NCBI GenBank assembly: GCA_910587935.1
Contig: CAJUNP010000004.1
Coordinates: 58,563 to 122,562 of the forward strand
Origin: an uncultured Lachnospiraceae bacterium
GTDB taxonomy: Bacteria; Bacillota; Clostridia; Lachnospirales; Lachnospiraceae
Direction: 5' to 3'
DNA length: 64,000 bases
Shown: positions 24,561 to 33,585 of the stretch, piece by piece
Numbering within the stretch: the stretch's first letter is position 1
How the letters are laid out: the number at the start of each line of letters is the position of its first letter
The notes under the pieces: model-generated
The model's database searches: none
What the model saw: only the letters and a program-made list of their open reading frames with translations
What the model was told of the DNA's origin: nothing
Position numbers and translations under genes: made by a program

Positions 24561-25763
24561 ATGGACTTAAGCAGAAGAATAAAATTAGGAAAAAAAGAAA
24601 TACAGCTTTTGGATGTTTTGATGGCGTTCGGTCTGCTTGCGGCCGGACTGCTTGTCCGAATCTGTCTGGCCGGTTATCGGTCGGGAGATTGGGAAGTTTT
24701 TCTGGAGCCATGGACAAATCAGTTAAAACAGCATGGATTTCGGGCGCTGGCAACAGGATTTTATAACTATACGCCCATATATATGTATATTTTGTGGTTC
24801 CTGACGCTGCTGCCGGTTGATACGCTGCTGGGAATTAAGGCGGTGTCCGTTATTTTTGATTTCATACTGGCAGTAACCGTGGCGAAAATCGTAACAGAGA
24901 TAAAGCCGGGAGCCAATCCGCTTCTGCCTTTTGGGATTGTCTGGCTGGCGCCTGCCGTGATTTCCAACAGCAGCATGTGGGGACAATGCGACGCAATTTA
25001 TACGGCTTTTGTAATGCTTTGTCTTTTGTATCTGTTAAGAGATAAATCGGCGAAGGCGATGTTGTTTTTTGGAATTGCCTTTGCCATAAAGCTGCAGAGC
25101 ATTTTTTTTGCGCCGATACTGGTTTTGCTTTTTTTTCTGAAAAAAATAAGGTTTCGGGAGTTTTTGATAATTCCGGCGGTTTATCTTGTAAGTATTATTC
25201 CTGCATTTCTTGCCGGCCGGCCGTTTCGGGAGCTGTTACTGATTTATCTGGGGCAGACTGCGGGGGATAATCCGACGCTTTCGGTTATTTATCCCAATAT
25301 TTATTACCTGATCGGTAACGATGTGTATCTGGAAGTGTACGGGAAAGCGGCAATTTGCTTTACCATGGGAGTGCTGCTGGTGCTGCTGTATTATGTTCTG
25401 AAAAAAGCATATCAGACAGGACTGTCTGCTAAAGTGCTGGTTACAGCGGCCTTAGCCTGCGGAACGCTGGTGGTTTTTCTGCTGCCAAGCATGCGGGAAC
25501 GCTATTCGTATATGGTGGATATACTGGCTGTTATTTATGGTTTTATGAATTTGAAGAAGCTTTATGTTCCCCTTGCCAGAATTACGATTTCTTTTATGGC
25601 GTATACGACGTATTACCGTTATGGAATGTATACTTCTTATGAAGTTCTGGCATGTGTTCAGGTTTTTCTGGTTGTTGAAATTGTATATTCGCTGATTAAC
25701 GGAATAAAAGAAGAGGAATGTCGTGAAAAATCCGGGAATCATGAAGTCCGGCAGGAGGGATAA
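24561..25763 (+). CDS. Polytopic membrane glycosyltransferase-like protein (GT-C type)
   Basis: A 400-residue protein with about ten membrane segments. The first external loop carries RSGDWEVFLEPW, an acidic motif placed like the catalytic Asp of GT-C transferases. SSMWGQCDAIYTAF and AFAIKLQSIFF follow, which are features I associate with bacterial mannosyltransferase-like proteins. Such enzymes use polyprenyl-phosphate sugars and act on the outer face. It starts 2 bases after the LCP stop and ends 5 bases before the ABC gene start, so the three are one operon. Donor and acceptor unknown. Confidence 0.75.
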   Translation: MDLSRRIKLGKKEIQLLDVLMAFGLLAAGLLVRICLAGYRSGDWEVFLEPWTNQLKQHGFRALATGFYNYTPIYMYILWFLTLLPVDTLLGIKAVSVIFDFILAVTVAKIVTEIKPGANPLLPFGIVWLAPAVISNSSMWGQCDAIYTAFVMLCLLYLLRDKSAKAMLFFGIAFAIKLQSIFFAPILVLLFFLKKIRFREFLIIPAVYLVSIIPAFLAGRPFRELLLIYLGQTAGDNPTLSVIYPNIYYLIGNDVYLEVYGKAAICFTMGVLLVLLYYVLKKAYQTGLSAKVLVTAALACGTLVVFLLPSMRERYSYMVDILAVIYGFMNLKKLYVPLARITISFMAYTTYYRYGMYTSYEVLACVQVFLVVEIVYSLINGIKEEECREKSGNHEVRQEG

Positions 25764-25768
25764 ATCTT

Positions 25769-27529
25769 ATGAGAACGGGAGAATACGGAACGAAAGAATT
25801 ATTCAGGCGGTTCGCACCTTATTTTAAACCTTACCGGAAAACGCTGTGTCTCGATTTGTTCTGCGCGGCGCTGACAACGATATGTGAATTGGTGCTGCCT
25901 TTGATTATGCGGTTTATTACCAATAAGGGAATCGAGGATCTGGCTTCCCTTTCCGTGCGGATCATCGGAGGACTGGGGCTTTTATACTTGCTTTTGCGTC
26001 TGGTGGACTGCGTGGCGAATTATTATATGGCGGATATGGGACATGTGATGGGCGCCCGAATTGAAACGGATATGCGCCGGGATGCATACAGACATTTACA
26101 GAAGCTTTCGGATACGTATTACAACAATACGAAAATCGGACAGATTATGGGGCGCATCACGAATGACCTGTTTGACGTGACGGAATTTGCCCATCACTGC
26201 CCGGAAGAATTTTTCATAGCGGCGATTAAAACGGTGGTATCTTTCGTAGTTCTTGCCAGAATCAATTTGCCCCTGACATTCATTATTTTTGTGATTGTCC
26301 CGGTTATGGCGGTCAGCTGTACGGCATTGAATCTGCGGCTGCGGGGAACCTTTCGGGAGCAGAGAAGCCAGATCGGAGAACTAAACGCCAGAATTGAGGA
26401 CAGCCTGCTCGGCCATAAGGTTGTGAAGGCGTTTGCCAATGAAGAGACGGAAGAGAAAAAATTTGAAAAGGATAACGGAAGTTTTCTTCATATCAAAGAA
26501 AAAACATACCGGTATATGGCGCTTTTTCACACAACAGTGCGTTTATTTGACGGGATAATGTATTTGACGGTGTTGGCGGCCGGCGGAATTTTTATGGTAA
26601 AGGGATTTATTCTGCCGGGAGATCTGGTGGCGTATCTGCTTTACGTGACTACGTTAATAGCGACAATCCGCCGGATCATTGAGTTTGCGGAACAGTTTCA
26701 GCGCGGTATAACGGGAATTGAGCGGTTTTTGCAAATCATTGACGCCGATATTGAGATTTTTGACGAACCGGATGCCGTAGAGCTTGTAAAGCCGGAGGGA
26801 GACGTAACGTTTGAAAATGTAAGCTTTGAGTATCCGGATGACCATAATATTGTTTTTTCCGGGCTGAATCTGCGAATAAAGCCGGGTGAGAAGCTTGCGA
26901 TCGTCGGTCCGTCCGGCGGCGGGAAAACCACACTTTGCAATCTGATTCCGAGGTTTTATGATGTGACGGAAGGTAGAATTCTGATAGACGGGCAGGATAT
27001 CCGGCGTTTTACATTAAAAAGCCTCCGAAGCAATATCGGAATCGTTCAGCAGGATGTTTATCTTTTTTCAGGGACGGTTTACGATAATATAGCGTATGGT
27101 AAAAAGGGCGCTACAAGAGAAGAAGTAACCGATGCGGCTAAAAAAGCCGGAGCCCATGATTTTATCATGGCGTTAAAGGACGGATATGATACGTACGTGG
27201 GCGAACGGGGAGTCAAGCTTTCAGGAGGACAGAAGCAGCGAATCAGCATAGCAAGGGTATTCTTGAAAAATCCGCCTTTGATTATTCTGGATGAAGCTAC
27301 CTCCGCCCTTGACAATGAAAGCGAGTTTGCGGTGGCAAAATCACTGGCAGAGCTGGCCAGGGGACGTACGACGCTTACGATTGCGCACAGACTTTCAAGT
27401 ATAAAGAATTCCGACAGAATTCTGGTATTGACGGATGGAGGGATTGTGGAAGAGGGAAACCATGATTCGCTTCTTGCACGAAGGGGAATTTATTATCAGT
27501 TTTATACGACGGCTAACGAATTAAAATAA
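25769..27529 (+). CDS. ABC exporter, fused permease and ATPase
   Basis: A 586-residue half-transporter. Residues 1-320 hold six membrane helices of the type I exporter fold. Residues 340-586 are the ATPase: Walker A IVGPSGGGKTT near 379, Q-loop GIVQQDVYLFSGT, signature KLSGGQKQRIS near 483, Walker B LIILDEATSALD, and H-loop IAHRLSSI. It works as a dimer with itself, since no second half is encoded nearby. The context with LCP and GT genes suggests lipid or glycolipid export, but the substrate cannot be read. Confidence 0.9.
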   Translation: MRTGEYGTKELFRRFAPYFKPYRKTLCLDLFCAALTTICELVLPLIMRFITNKGIEDLASLSVRIIGGLGLLYLLLRLVDCVANYYMADMGHVMGARIETDMRRDAYRHLQKLSDTYYNNTKIGQIMGRITNDLFDVTEFAHHCPEEFFIAAIKTVVSFVVLARINLPLTFIIFVIVPVMAVSCTALNLRLRGTFREQRSQIGELNARIEDSLLGHKVVKAFANEETEEKKFEKDNGSFLHIKEKTYRYMALFHTTVRLFDGIMYLTVLAAGGIFMVKGFILPGDLVAYLLYVTTLIATIRRIIEFAEQFQRGITGIERFLQIIDADIEIFDEPDAVELVKPEGDVTFENVSFEYPDDHNIVFSGLNLRIKPGEKLAIVGPSGGGKTTLCNLIPRFYDVTEGRILIDGQDIRRFTLKSLRSNIGIVQQDVYLFSGTVYDNIAYGKKGATREEVTDAAKKAGAHDFIMALKDGYDTYVGERGVKLSGGQKQRISIARVFLKNPPLIILDEATSALDNESEFAVAKSLAELARGRTTLTIAHRLSSIKNSDRILVLTDGGIVEEGNHDSLLARRGIYYQFYTTANELK

Positions 27530-27576
27530 AATGTGCCGGCATATTGTGTAATTCATCGCGTAACCCCTGGATTTAC

Positions 27577-27606
27577 TTGAAACTTTGCTTTTGTATGGAG
27601 TACAAT
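27577..27606 (+). promoter_or_regulatory. Possible promoter of the SDR gene
   Basis: TTGAAA, 18-base spacer, TACAAT, about 70 bases before the ATG. Confidence 0.45.
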
Positions 27607-27673
27607 AAGAAAAACTATACAAAAATAAGAAAAAGTACGGAAAAACTAAAAGGAGAAAGGTAAGGGTATAAAT

Positions 27674-28384
27674 ATGTTTCAGGGGAAAGTTTGTGTAATG
27701 ACGGGGGCGGTTTCGGGAATCGGCCGTTTGATTGCACAGCAGTTTGCGGCTCATGGCTGTATTATTGCGTTTATGGATGCGGACAGAAAGTCGGGAGTGT
27801 ATTTAAAAAATACGCTTTACAGAAAATTTGGCACGGACGTTTTCTTTTTTCAGGGTAACGCAGGAAAAGAAGAAGATCTGGAAATATTTGCAAGCGTAGT
27901 TGTAGAGCGCTACGGAGGCATTGACTATTTCATTAATTATGCAACTTTCGATAAGGAGAATTTAAATTCCCAGTATGACAGCATGGAGATTATGCAGACG
28001 GCGCTTCAAACGAGTGTTGCGGCTCCCTGTATTCTGGATAAGATATTTAAGAATCATTTTGAGGAAGACAGCGTTGTCGTGTATACGGTTCCGGAAAGAG
28101 CGCTGTTCTGCCAGGAGGATGAAAGAGCATACCGTATGGTTCGGGAGTCGGTAGAGGCGCTTACACGGATCTGCGCGGAGTCTTATAAGGGGCATGTGCG
28201 GGTTAATTGTATCTGTCCGGATGAAATACGGAGCGGAGACGGCATCAATCTGGCTGATACGATCTGCTTTCTGTGTGACGATAAGGCAGGATTCATCAAT
28301 GGAAAAAGTATGGGGGCGGAGTGCGGACTTATGAAAATGACGGCGTATCCGGAAAAAGGAGGGTGGAAGATCGTCTGCGAATAG
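27674..28384 (+). CDS. Short-chain dehydrogenase-like protein, catalytic site altered
   Basis: A 236-residue Rossmann protein of the SDR superfamily. The cofactor motif TGAVSGIGR (TGxxxGIG) and the MDADRKSG stretch after strand 2 are intact. The catalytic region is not. Where SDRs have Ser then YxxxK, this protein has VVYTVPERALF and AYRMVRESVEAL, so the Lys is Arg and the usual Ser is not visible. The adenine-side motif is ATF instead of NAG/NNA. It may bind NAD(P) without normal dehydrogenase activity. The ATG is preceded by GGAGAAAGG at a rather long distance. Confidence 0.75.
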   Translation: MFQGKVCVMTGAVSGIGRLIAQQFAAHGCIIAFMDADRKSGVYLKNTLYRKFGTDVFFFQGNAGKEEDLEIFASVVVERYGGIDYFINYATFDKENLNSQYDSMEIMQTALQTSVAAPCILDKIFKNHFEEDSVVVYTVPERALFCQEDERAYRMVRESVEALTRICAESYKGHVRVNCICPDEIRSGDGINLADTICFLCDDKAGFINGKSMGAECGLMKMTAYPEKGGWKIVCE

Positions 28385-28472
28385 AAAGATTCCCATGGCA
28401 GCCTTGCAAGATTCAAATGGGCATGGTACACTTAAAGTACTGTATTGGAATCTTTTGAAAGCGGGGTAGACT

Positions 28473-30074
28473 ATGAAATTAACATTTATCGGAGCAGCCC
28501 ATGAAGTGACGGGAAGCTGTCACTATCTGGAGGCATGCGGAAAGCATATTCTTGTGGATTATGGTATGGAGCAGGGCGTTAATGTTTTTGAGAACGCGGA
28601 TCTTCCCGTGGAGGAAGCGCTGATTGATTACGTACTGCTGACCCATGCCCACGTAGATCATTCCGGCATGCTTCCTTTTTTGTATGCAAGAGGCTTCCGC
28701 GGACAGATTATCACAACGGAAGCGACGGTTGATCTTTGCAGCATTATGCTGCGTGATTGCGCCCATATTCAGATTATGGAGGCGGAATGGAAGAACCGGA
28801 AGGCAAAAAGAAGCGCGGGCAATTCGCTGGTAGAGCCTCTTTTTACCATGGAGGATGCGGACGGCGCCATCAGGCGGTTAGTTCCCTGTCCTTACGAAAG
28901 CATGATTGACCTTTGCGAAGGCATACGGGTACGGTTTACGGATATCGGCCATCTGCTGGGTTCCGCCAGCATTGAAGTGTGGCTTACCGAGGGGGACGTC
29001 ACCAAGAAGATTGTTTTTTCCGGCGATATCGGTAACTTTAACCAGCCGTTAATTAAAGATCCTTCCAAAACGGCGGAAGCGGATTATGTGGTTATGGAGT
29101 CCACATACGGAGACCGTTTACATACCGCCGACAGGCCCGATTATATTACGGAATTAACCAGGATACTCAAGGAAACCTTCGACCGGGGAGGCAACGTGGT
29201 GATTCCGTCCTTTGCAGTTGGAAGAACGCAGGAAATGCTGTATTTTCTGCGTCAGATCAAAGAAAATGATCTGGTTGCCGGACATGAAGATTTTCCCGTT
29301 TATGTGGACAGTCCGCTGGCGGTGGACGCTACCGGGATTTTCCACAGGAATGAGGAAACCTGCTTTGACGAAGAGGCGATGGAGCTGGTACGGCATGGAA
29401 TCAATCCCATTTCTTTTCCGGGACTGCGGCTTGCCATTACCAGTGAAGAATCCAAGGCGATCAATTTTGAAAATACGCCCAAGGTTATTATTTCCGCTTC
29501 CGGTATGTGCGAGGCGGGGCGGATCCGGCATCATTTGAAGCATAATCTGTGGCGTCCGGAATGTACGGTGCTTTTCGTGGGTTATCAGGCGGTGGGAACG
29601 CTGGGGCGTGCGCTGGTGGAAGGAATTCAGGAAGTGAAGCTTTTTGGCGAGACCATTGAAGTGCGGGCGAAGATTTCCACTTTGCCGGGACTGAGCGGAC
29701 ATGCCGATAAAAACGGGCTTATTGACTGGATAGAAGGATTTCAGGAAAAACCCCGGAGAGTTTTTGTGGTGCACGGGGAAGACAGCGTCTGCGCATCCTT
29801 TGTGGAATGTCTGACCGCAGAGCATGGAATCAAGGCTTATGCGCCTTACAGCGGAACCTGTTTTAATCTCTTAACCAATAAGCTGGAATATGAAGCGGAG
29901 CCGATTCCCGTTAAGCATAAAGCGAGAGGGGTTTCCGATGTATTTACGAGACTGCTTTCGGCCGGGCAGCGTCTGCTTGGCGTGATCCGCAAAAATGAGG
30001 GCTGCGCCAATAAGGATCTGGCAAAGTTTGCCGATCAGATCAATTCCCTGTGTGATAAGTGGGACCGATCTTAA
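28473..30074 (+). CDS. Metallo-beta-lactamase fold hydrolase with beta-CASP domain (RNase-like)
   Basis: A 533-residue protein. The MBL part has LTHAHVDHSGMLP (HxHxDH) near 57, GHLLGSASIEV with the next His, and SGDIGNF. The beta-CASP insertion includes ESTYGDR, PSFAVGRTQEML and SASGMCEAGR, and LSGHADKNGL completes the metal site. The C-terminal extension carries the RMMBL segment (VFVVHGEDS). This architecture is shared with bacterial and archaeal RNA nucleases (CPSF73/YsxA type). About 70 extra residues at the C-end are helical. An RNA substrate is inferred from the family. Confidence 0.88.
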   Translation: MKLTFIGAAHEVTGSCHYLEACGKHILVDYGMEQGVNVFENADLPVEEALIDYVLLTHAHVDHSGMLPFLYARGFRGQIITTEATVDLCSIMLRDCAHIQIMEAEWKNRKAKRSAGNSLVEPLFTMEDADGAIRRLVPCPYESMIDLCEGIRVRFTDIGHLLGSASIEVWLTEGDVTKKIVFSGDIGNFNQPLIKDPSKTAEADYVVMESTYGDRLHTADRPDYITELTRILKETFDRGGNVVIPSFAVGRTQEMLYFLRQIKENDLVAGHEDFPVYVDSPLAVDATGIFHRNEETCFDEEAMELVRHGINPISFPGLRLAITSEESKAINFENTPKVIISASGMCEAGRIRHHLKHNLWRPECTVLFVGYQAVGTLGRALVEGIQEVKLFGETIEVRAKISTLPGLSGHADKNGLIDWIEGFQEKPRRVFVVHGEDSVCASFVECLTAEHGIKAYAPYSGTCFNLLTNKLEYEAEPIPVKHKARGVSDVFTRLLSAGQRLLGVIRKNEGCANKDLAKFADQINSLCDKWDRS

Positions 30075-30099
30075 TTAAGTGGAAGCAAGAGGAATTACA

Positions 30100-30948
30100 A
30101 TGAGTTTGGCAGACAGAATTTTTATAGATATGTGCAGGGATATCCTGGAAAACGGAACATCCACGGAAGGAGAAAAGGTAAGGCCTCACTGGCCCGACGG
30201 GACGGCGGCTTATACCGTTAAAAAGTTCGGCGTAGTGAACCGGTATGATCTTTCGAAGGAATTTCCGATTTTGACCCTGCGCAAAACGGCGCTTAAAAGC
30301 GCCACTGATGAAATGCTTTGGATCTGGCAGAAGAAGTCCAATAATGTAAAAGATCTGCACAGCCATATCTGGGATGAGTGGGCGGATGCGGACGGCTCTA
30401 TCGGCAAGGCATACGGCTATCAGATGGGCGTAAAGCACCGGTATAAAGAAGGAATGATGGATCAGGTTGACAGGGTTATATATGATTTAAAGAACAATCC
30501 GTTCAGCCGCAGGATTATGACCAATATATATGTACATCAGGATTTAAGCGAGATGAATCTGTATCCCTGCGCGTACAGCATGACCTTTAACGTAACGCAA
30601 AAACCCGGGGAAAGCCGGCTGACGCTTAACGCGGTATTGAACCAGCGCTCCCAGGACGTGCTTACCGCTAACAACTGGAACGTAGTGCAGTATGCGGTGC
30701 TTATGCATATGCTGGCGCAGGTATGCGGCATGCAGGTGGGAGAACTGGTACATGTCATTGCGGATGCGCATATCTATGACAGACATATCCCCCTTGTAAG
30801 GGAACTGATAACAAGAGAAACGTACGAGGCGCCAAAGTTTCTGCTTAATCCCGACGTTCATGACTTCTATCAGTTTACCAGACAGGATGTGCGGGTGGAC
30901 AATTACATGGCCGGCCCCCAGATTGAAAACATACCGGTAGCCATCTAG
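30100..30948 (+). CDS. thyA: Thymidylate synthase
   Basis: A 282-residue ThyA that makes dTMP from dUMP and methylene-tetrahydrofolate. Conserved parts are LTLRKTALKSATDEMLW, the catalytic Cys in NLYPCAYSMTF, the dUMP phosphate Arg pair in FSRRIMT and LNQRSQDV, and HVIADAHIYDRH. The start is the ATG 6 bases after AGAGGA; GTG at 30079 is too close to the upstream stop. DHFR follows 29 bases later, the classic pair that regenerates tetrahydrofolate. Confidence 0.95.
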   Translation: MSLADRIFIDMCRDILENGTSTEGEKVRPHWPDGTAAYTVKKFGVVNRYDLSKEFPILTLRKTALKSATDEMLWIWQKKSNNVKDLHSHIWDEWADADGSIGKAYGYQMGVKHRYKEGMMDQVDRVIYDLKNNPFSRRIMTNIYVHQDLSEMNLYPCAYSMTFNVTQKPGESRLTLNAVLNQRSQDVLTANNWNVVQYAVLMHMLAQVCGMQVGELVHVIADAHIYDRHIPLVRELITRETYEAPKFLLNPDVHDFYQFTRQDVRVDNYMAGPQIENIPVAI

Positions 30949-30977
30949 TTTCCGGAGTAAAATTAAGGAGAGAGAAA

Positions 30978-31481
30978 ATGAATATTATTGCTGCCGTAGA
31001 TAAAAACTGGGCCATCGGATACCAGAATGAATTACTGGTCCGTATTCCCAACGACCATAAGCATTTCAGGGAAGAGACCACGGGAAAAGTAGTAGTGCTG
31101 GGAAGGAAAACGCTGGAAACATTTCCCCAGGGATTGCCCTTAAAAAACAGGACTAATATTATTTTGTCCCGCAATCCGGAATACAAGGTAAAAGACGCGA
31201 TTATCGTCCATTCAACGGAAGAGCTGAAAAAGGAGCTTGCAAAATATTCCGGGGAAGACATTTATATTATCGGAGGGGAATCCGTGTACCGGGAGCTGCT
31301 TGTGTTATGCGATACGGCCCACATTACCAAAATCAACCGCGCCTATCAGGCGGATGCGTATTTCCCCGATCTGGATGCTTCCGGCGAATGGGAAATTACG
31401 GAGGAAAGCGAAGAGCAGACTTATTTTGATGTGGAGTATACTTTTTTGAAGTATGAAAGAAAAGCAAAGGAGAAAAGGTAA
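30978..31481 (+). CDS. folA: Dihydrofolate reductase
   Basis: A 167-residue chromosomal-type DHFR. MNIIAAVDKNWAIGYQNELLV is the folate/NADPH N-terminus, RIPNDHKHF carries the catalytic acidic residue, and VVLGRKTLETFP and IYIIGGESVYREL are the NADPH sites. It recycles dihydrofolate produced by ThyA just upstream. The last A of its TAA is the first base of the next gene's ATG, so translation is coupled to a GH18 protein. Ribosome site AAGGAGAGAG. Confidence 0.93.
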   Translation: MNIIAAVDKNWAIGYQNELLVRIPNDHKHFREETTGKVVVLGRKTLETFPQGLPLKNRTNIILSRNPEYKVKDAIIVHSTEELKKELAKYSGEDIYIIGGESVYRELLVLCDTAHITKINRAYQADAYFPDLDASGEWEITEESEEQTYFDVEYTFLKYERKAKEKR

Positions 31482-32386
31482 TGGCTAAAGATTTTAAGGT
31501 CATTGGATATTATGCGGAATGGAACGGGTTCCTGCCGGAAAAGCTGGATTTTTCCATTTTGACTCATTTGGTTTATGCGTTTGTGATTCCCGATACCGAC
31601 GGACATCTCCGTCCTTTCAGGGATCCGGAGCTGGTTCGGAAATTGGTACAAACCGCACATGACAATAAAAGGACAATTTCCCTGGCGGTAGGCGGCTGGA
31701 GCTATCAGGATATTCCCCTGGAGGCGACTTTTGTACAGGCCACGGACAGTCCTGCCAAAATAGAAACCCTGGGCAATGAAATCATCAATGCCTGTCTGGA
31801 ATATGGTTTCGACGGAATTGACATGGACTGGGAACACCCCCGGATGAAGGACGGTACTTTTAAGCAATATGAAGCGCTGATTTTATACTTGTCCGAAAGG
31901 TTACATCAGAAGGGAAAAGTATTGACCAGCGCCGTATTAAGCGGCGTAACATGGGACGGGGAAGTGTATGAGGACAGCGCAAGCCATACGGACGCGGTGC
32001 TTGCCGCCGTTGACTGGCTGCATGTTATGACTTATGACGGAGGAGAAGGAATCCGTCATTCCACATATGATTTTGCCGTTAACTGTATGAATTACTGGCT
32101 GAATACGAGAGGATTGCCTGGAGAAAAGGTCATGATGGGCGTTCCTTTTTACAGTTATGTGCCGCCTATGGCATATGACGAGATTCTTAAGAGAGATCCG
32201 GAAGCCTATACGAAAGACATGATTGTAGCGGACGGAAAAGAATTTCATTATAACGGACTGGATACAATGACCAGAAAAGTACGTTATGCGCTTGCACACT
32301 GCGGGGGCGTTATGATCTGGGAAGTGACGGAAGATACGGATCGGAAGGAATACAGTCTGCTGCAGGCAATCGGAAGGCAGCTATAG
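31481..32386 (+). CDS. Cytoplasmic GH18 family glycosidase
   Basis: A 301-residue GH18 barrel without signal peptide: KVIGYYAEWNGF at the N-terminus, LAVGGWSYQD, FDGIDMDWEHPR with the catalytic DxxDxDxE near residue 110, HVMTYDGGEG, MGVPFYSY and IWEVTED at the end. The catalytic Glu is present. The lack of a leader suggests action on internal GlcNAc-containing material or a spore location. It is translationally coupled to folA (TAATG), an unexpected partnership. The secreted GH18 lipoprotein of the same window is longer. Confidence 0.85.
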   Translation: MAKDFKVIGYYAEWNGFLPEKLDFSILTHLVYAFVIPDTDGHLRPFRDPELVRKLVQTAHDNKRTISLAVGGWSYQDIPLEATFVQATDSPAKIETLGNEIINACLEYGFDGIDMDWEHPRMKDGTFKQYEALILYLSERLHQKGKVLTSAVLSGVTWDGEVYEDSASHTDAVLAAVDWLHVMTYDGGEGIRHSTYDFAVNCMNYWLNTRGLPGEKVMMGVPFYSYVPPMAYDEILKRDPEAYTKDMIVADGKEFHYNGLDTMTRKVRYALAHCGGVMIWEVTEDTDRKEYSLLQAIGRQL

Positions 32387-32403
32387 TTTTTTTCGCAGAG
32401 GAA

Positions 32404-32431
32404 TTGACTTTTATTGGGAAAAGTATAATAA
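32404..32431 (+). promoter_or_regulatory. Possible promoter of ilvE
   Basis: TTGACT, 16-base spacer, TAATAA (a TATAAT also overlaps at shorter spacing), about 60-80 bases before the ATG. Confidence 0.45.
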
Positions 32432-32485
32432 TAAAGGGAAAAAGAAAACGGACGGAGTGGTGTCTGTACGACCGGAGGTATTAAA

Positions 32486-33511
32486 ATGGACAAGAAGAAC
32501 ATTGACTGGGAGAATCTGGGATTCGGTTATATCAAAACCGATAAACGTTATGTCTCCCAGTATAAAAACGGCGCATGGGACGAAGGAGTCCTGACGGAAG
32601 ACGACCAGGTGGTTCTGAGTGAATGTGCGGGCGTGCTGCAGTATGCGCAGACTATCTTTGAGGGATTAAAGGCATATACCACGGACGACGGGCATATTGT
32701 AACCTTTCGTCCGGATCTGAACGGAGAACGCATGGAGGATTCCGCCAGGAGACTGGAAATGCCGGTATTTCCCAAGGAACGTTTTGTTGAAGCGGTAGTA
32801 AAGACCATAGAAGCCAACGAAGCGTTTGTTCCGCCGTATGGTTCCGGCGCAACACTGTATATAAGGCCTTATATGTTTGGAAGCAATCCCGTAATCGGGG
32901 TGAAGCCTGCGGATGAATACCAGTTCCGTGTATTTACGACGCCGGTAGGGCCTTACTTTAAAGGCGGCGTAAAGCCGTTGACCATTTGCGTCAGTGATTT
33001 CGACCGTGCGGCGCCTCATGGTACGGGCCATATCAAAGCGGGCCTTAATTATGCCATGAGCTTACATGCGATTGTATCCGCCCATAAGGAGGGATACGAT
33101 GAAAATATGTATCTTGATCCCGGAAGCAGGACGAAAGTGGAAGAGACAGGAGGAGCCAATTTCCTGTTTGTTACGAAGGACGGCACGGTGGTTACTCCCA
33201 AATCCGACAGCATCCTGCCTTCTATCACAAGAAGATCCCTGATTTACGTGGCAGAGAAGTATCTTGGTCTGAAGGTGGAAGAAAGGGAAGTGCTTCTTGA
33301 GGAGGTAAAGGATTTTGCGGAATGTGGGCTTTGCGGTACGGCGGCAGTAATTTCTCCGGTGGGCAAAATTGTGGATCACGGAAAAGAAATCTGCCTGCCC
33401 AGCGGTATGTCCGAAATGGGTGAAATCACAAAGAAACTGTACGATACCCTGACCGGTATTCAGATGGGAAGAATTGAGGCTCCCGAAGGATGGATCAAGG
33501 TTATTAAATAA
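32486..33511 (+). CDS. ilvE: Branched-chain amino acid aminotransferase
   Basis: A 341-residue fold-type IV PLP enzyme of the longer, BCAT-like subgroup. It interconverts valine, leucine and isoleucine with their keto acids. Visible are QTIFEGLKAY, LYIRPYMFGS, the PLP Lys in GHIKAGLNYA near 190, VEETGGANFLFV and CGTAAVISPVG. The N-terminal IDWENLGFGYIKTD is typical of this subgroup. Single-gene unit with its own terminator. Confidence 0.93.
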   Translation: MDKKNIDWENLGFGYIKTDKRYVSQYKNGAWDEGVLTEDDQVVLSECAGVLQYAQTIFEGLKAYTTDDGHIVTFRPDLNGERMEDSARRLEMPVFPKERFVEAVVKTIEANEAFVPPYGSGATLYIRPYMFGSNPVIGVKPADEYQFRVFTTPVGPYFKGGVKPLTICVSDFDRAAPHGTGHIKAGLNYAMSLHAIVSAHKEGYDENMYLDPGSRTKVEETGGANFLFVTKDGTVVTPKSDSILPSITRRSLIYVAEKYLGLKVEEREVLLEEVKDFAECGLCGTAAVISPVGKIVDHGKEICLPSGMSEMGEITKKLYDTLTGIQMGRIEAPEGWIKVIK

Positions 33512-33520
33512 GACAGGAGA

Positions 33521-33565
33521 TGCCTCGCGTACCGGATTTTTGAAGTTCGGCGTGAGGTATTTTTA
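33521..33565 (+). terminator. Terminator after ilvE
   Basis: Stem TGCCTCGCG with CGTGAGGTA (two G-T pairs), then a T-rich tract. Confidence 0.75.
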
Positions 33566-33585
33566 TATAAACCGGAGGTATTACG

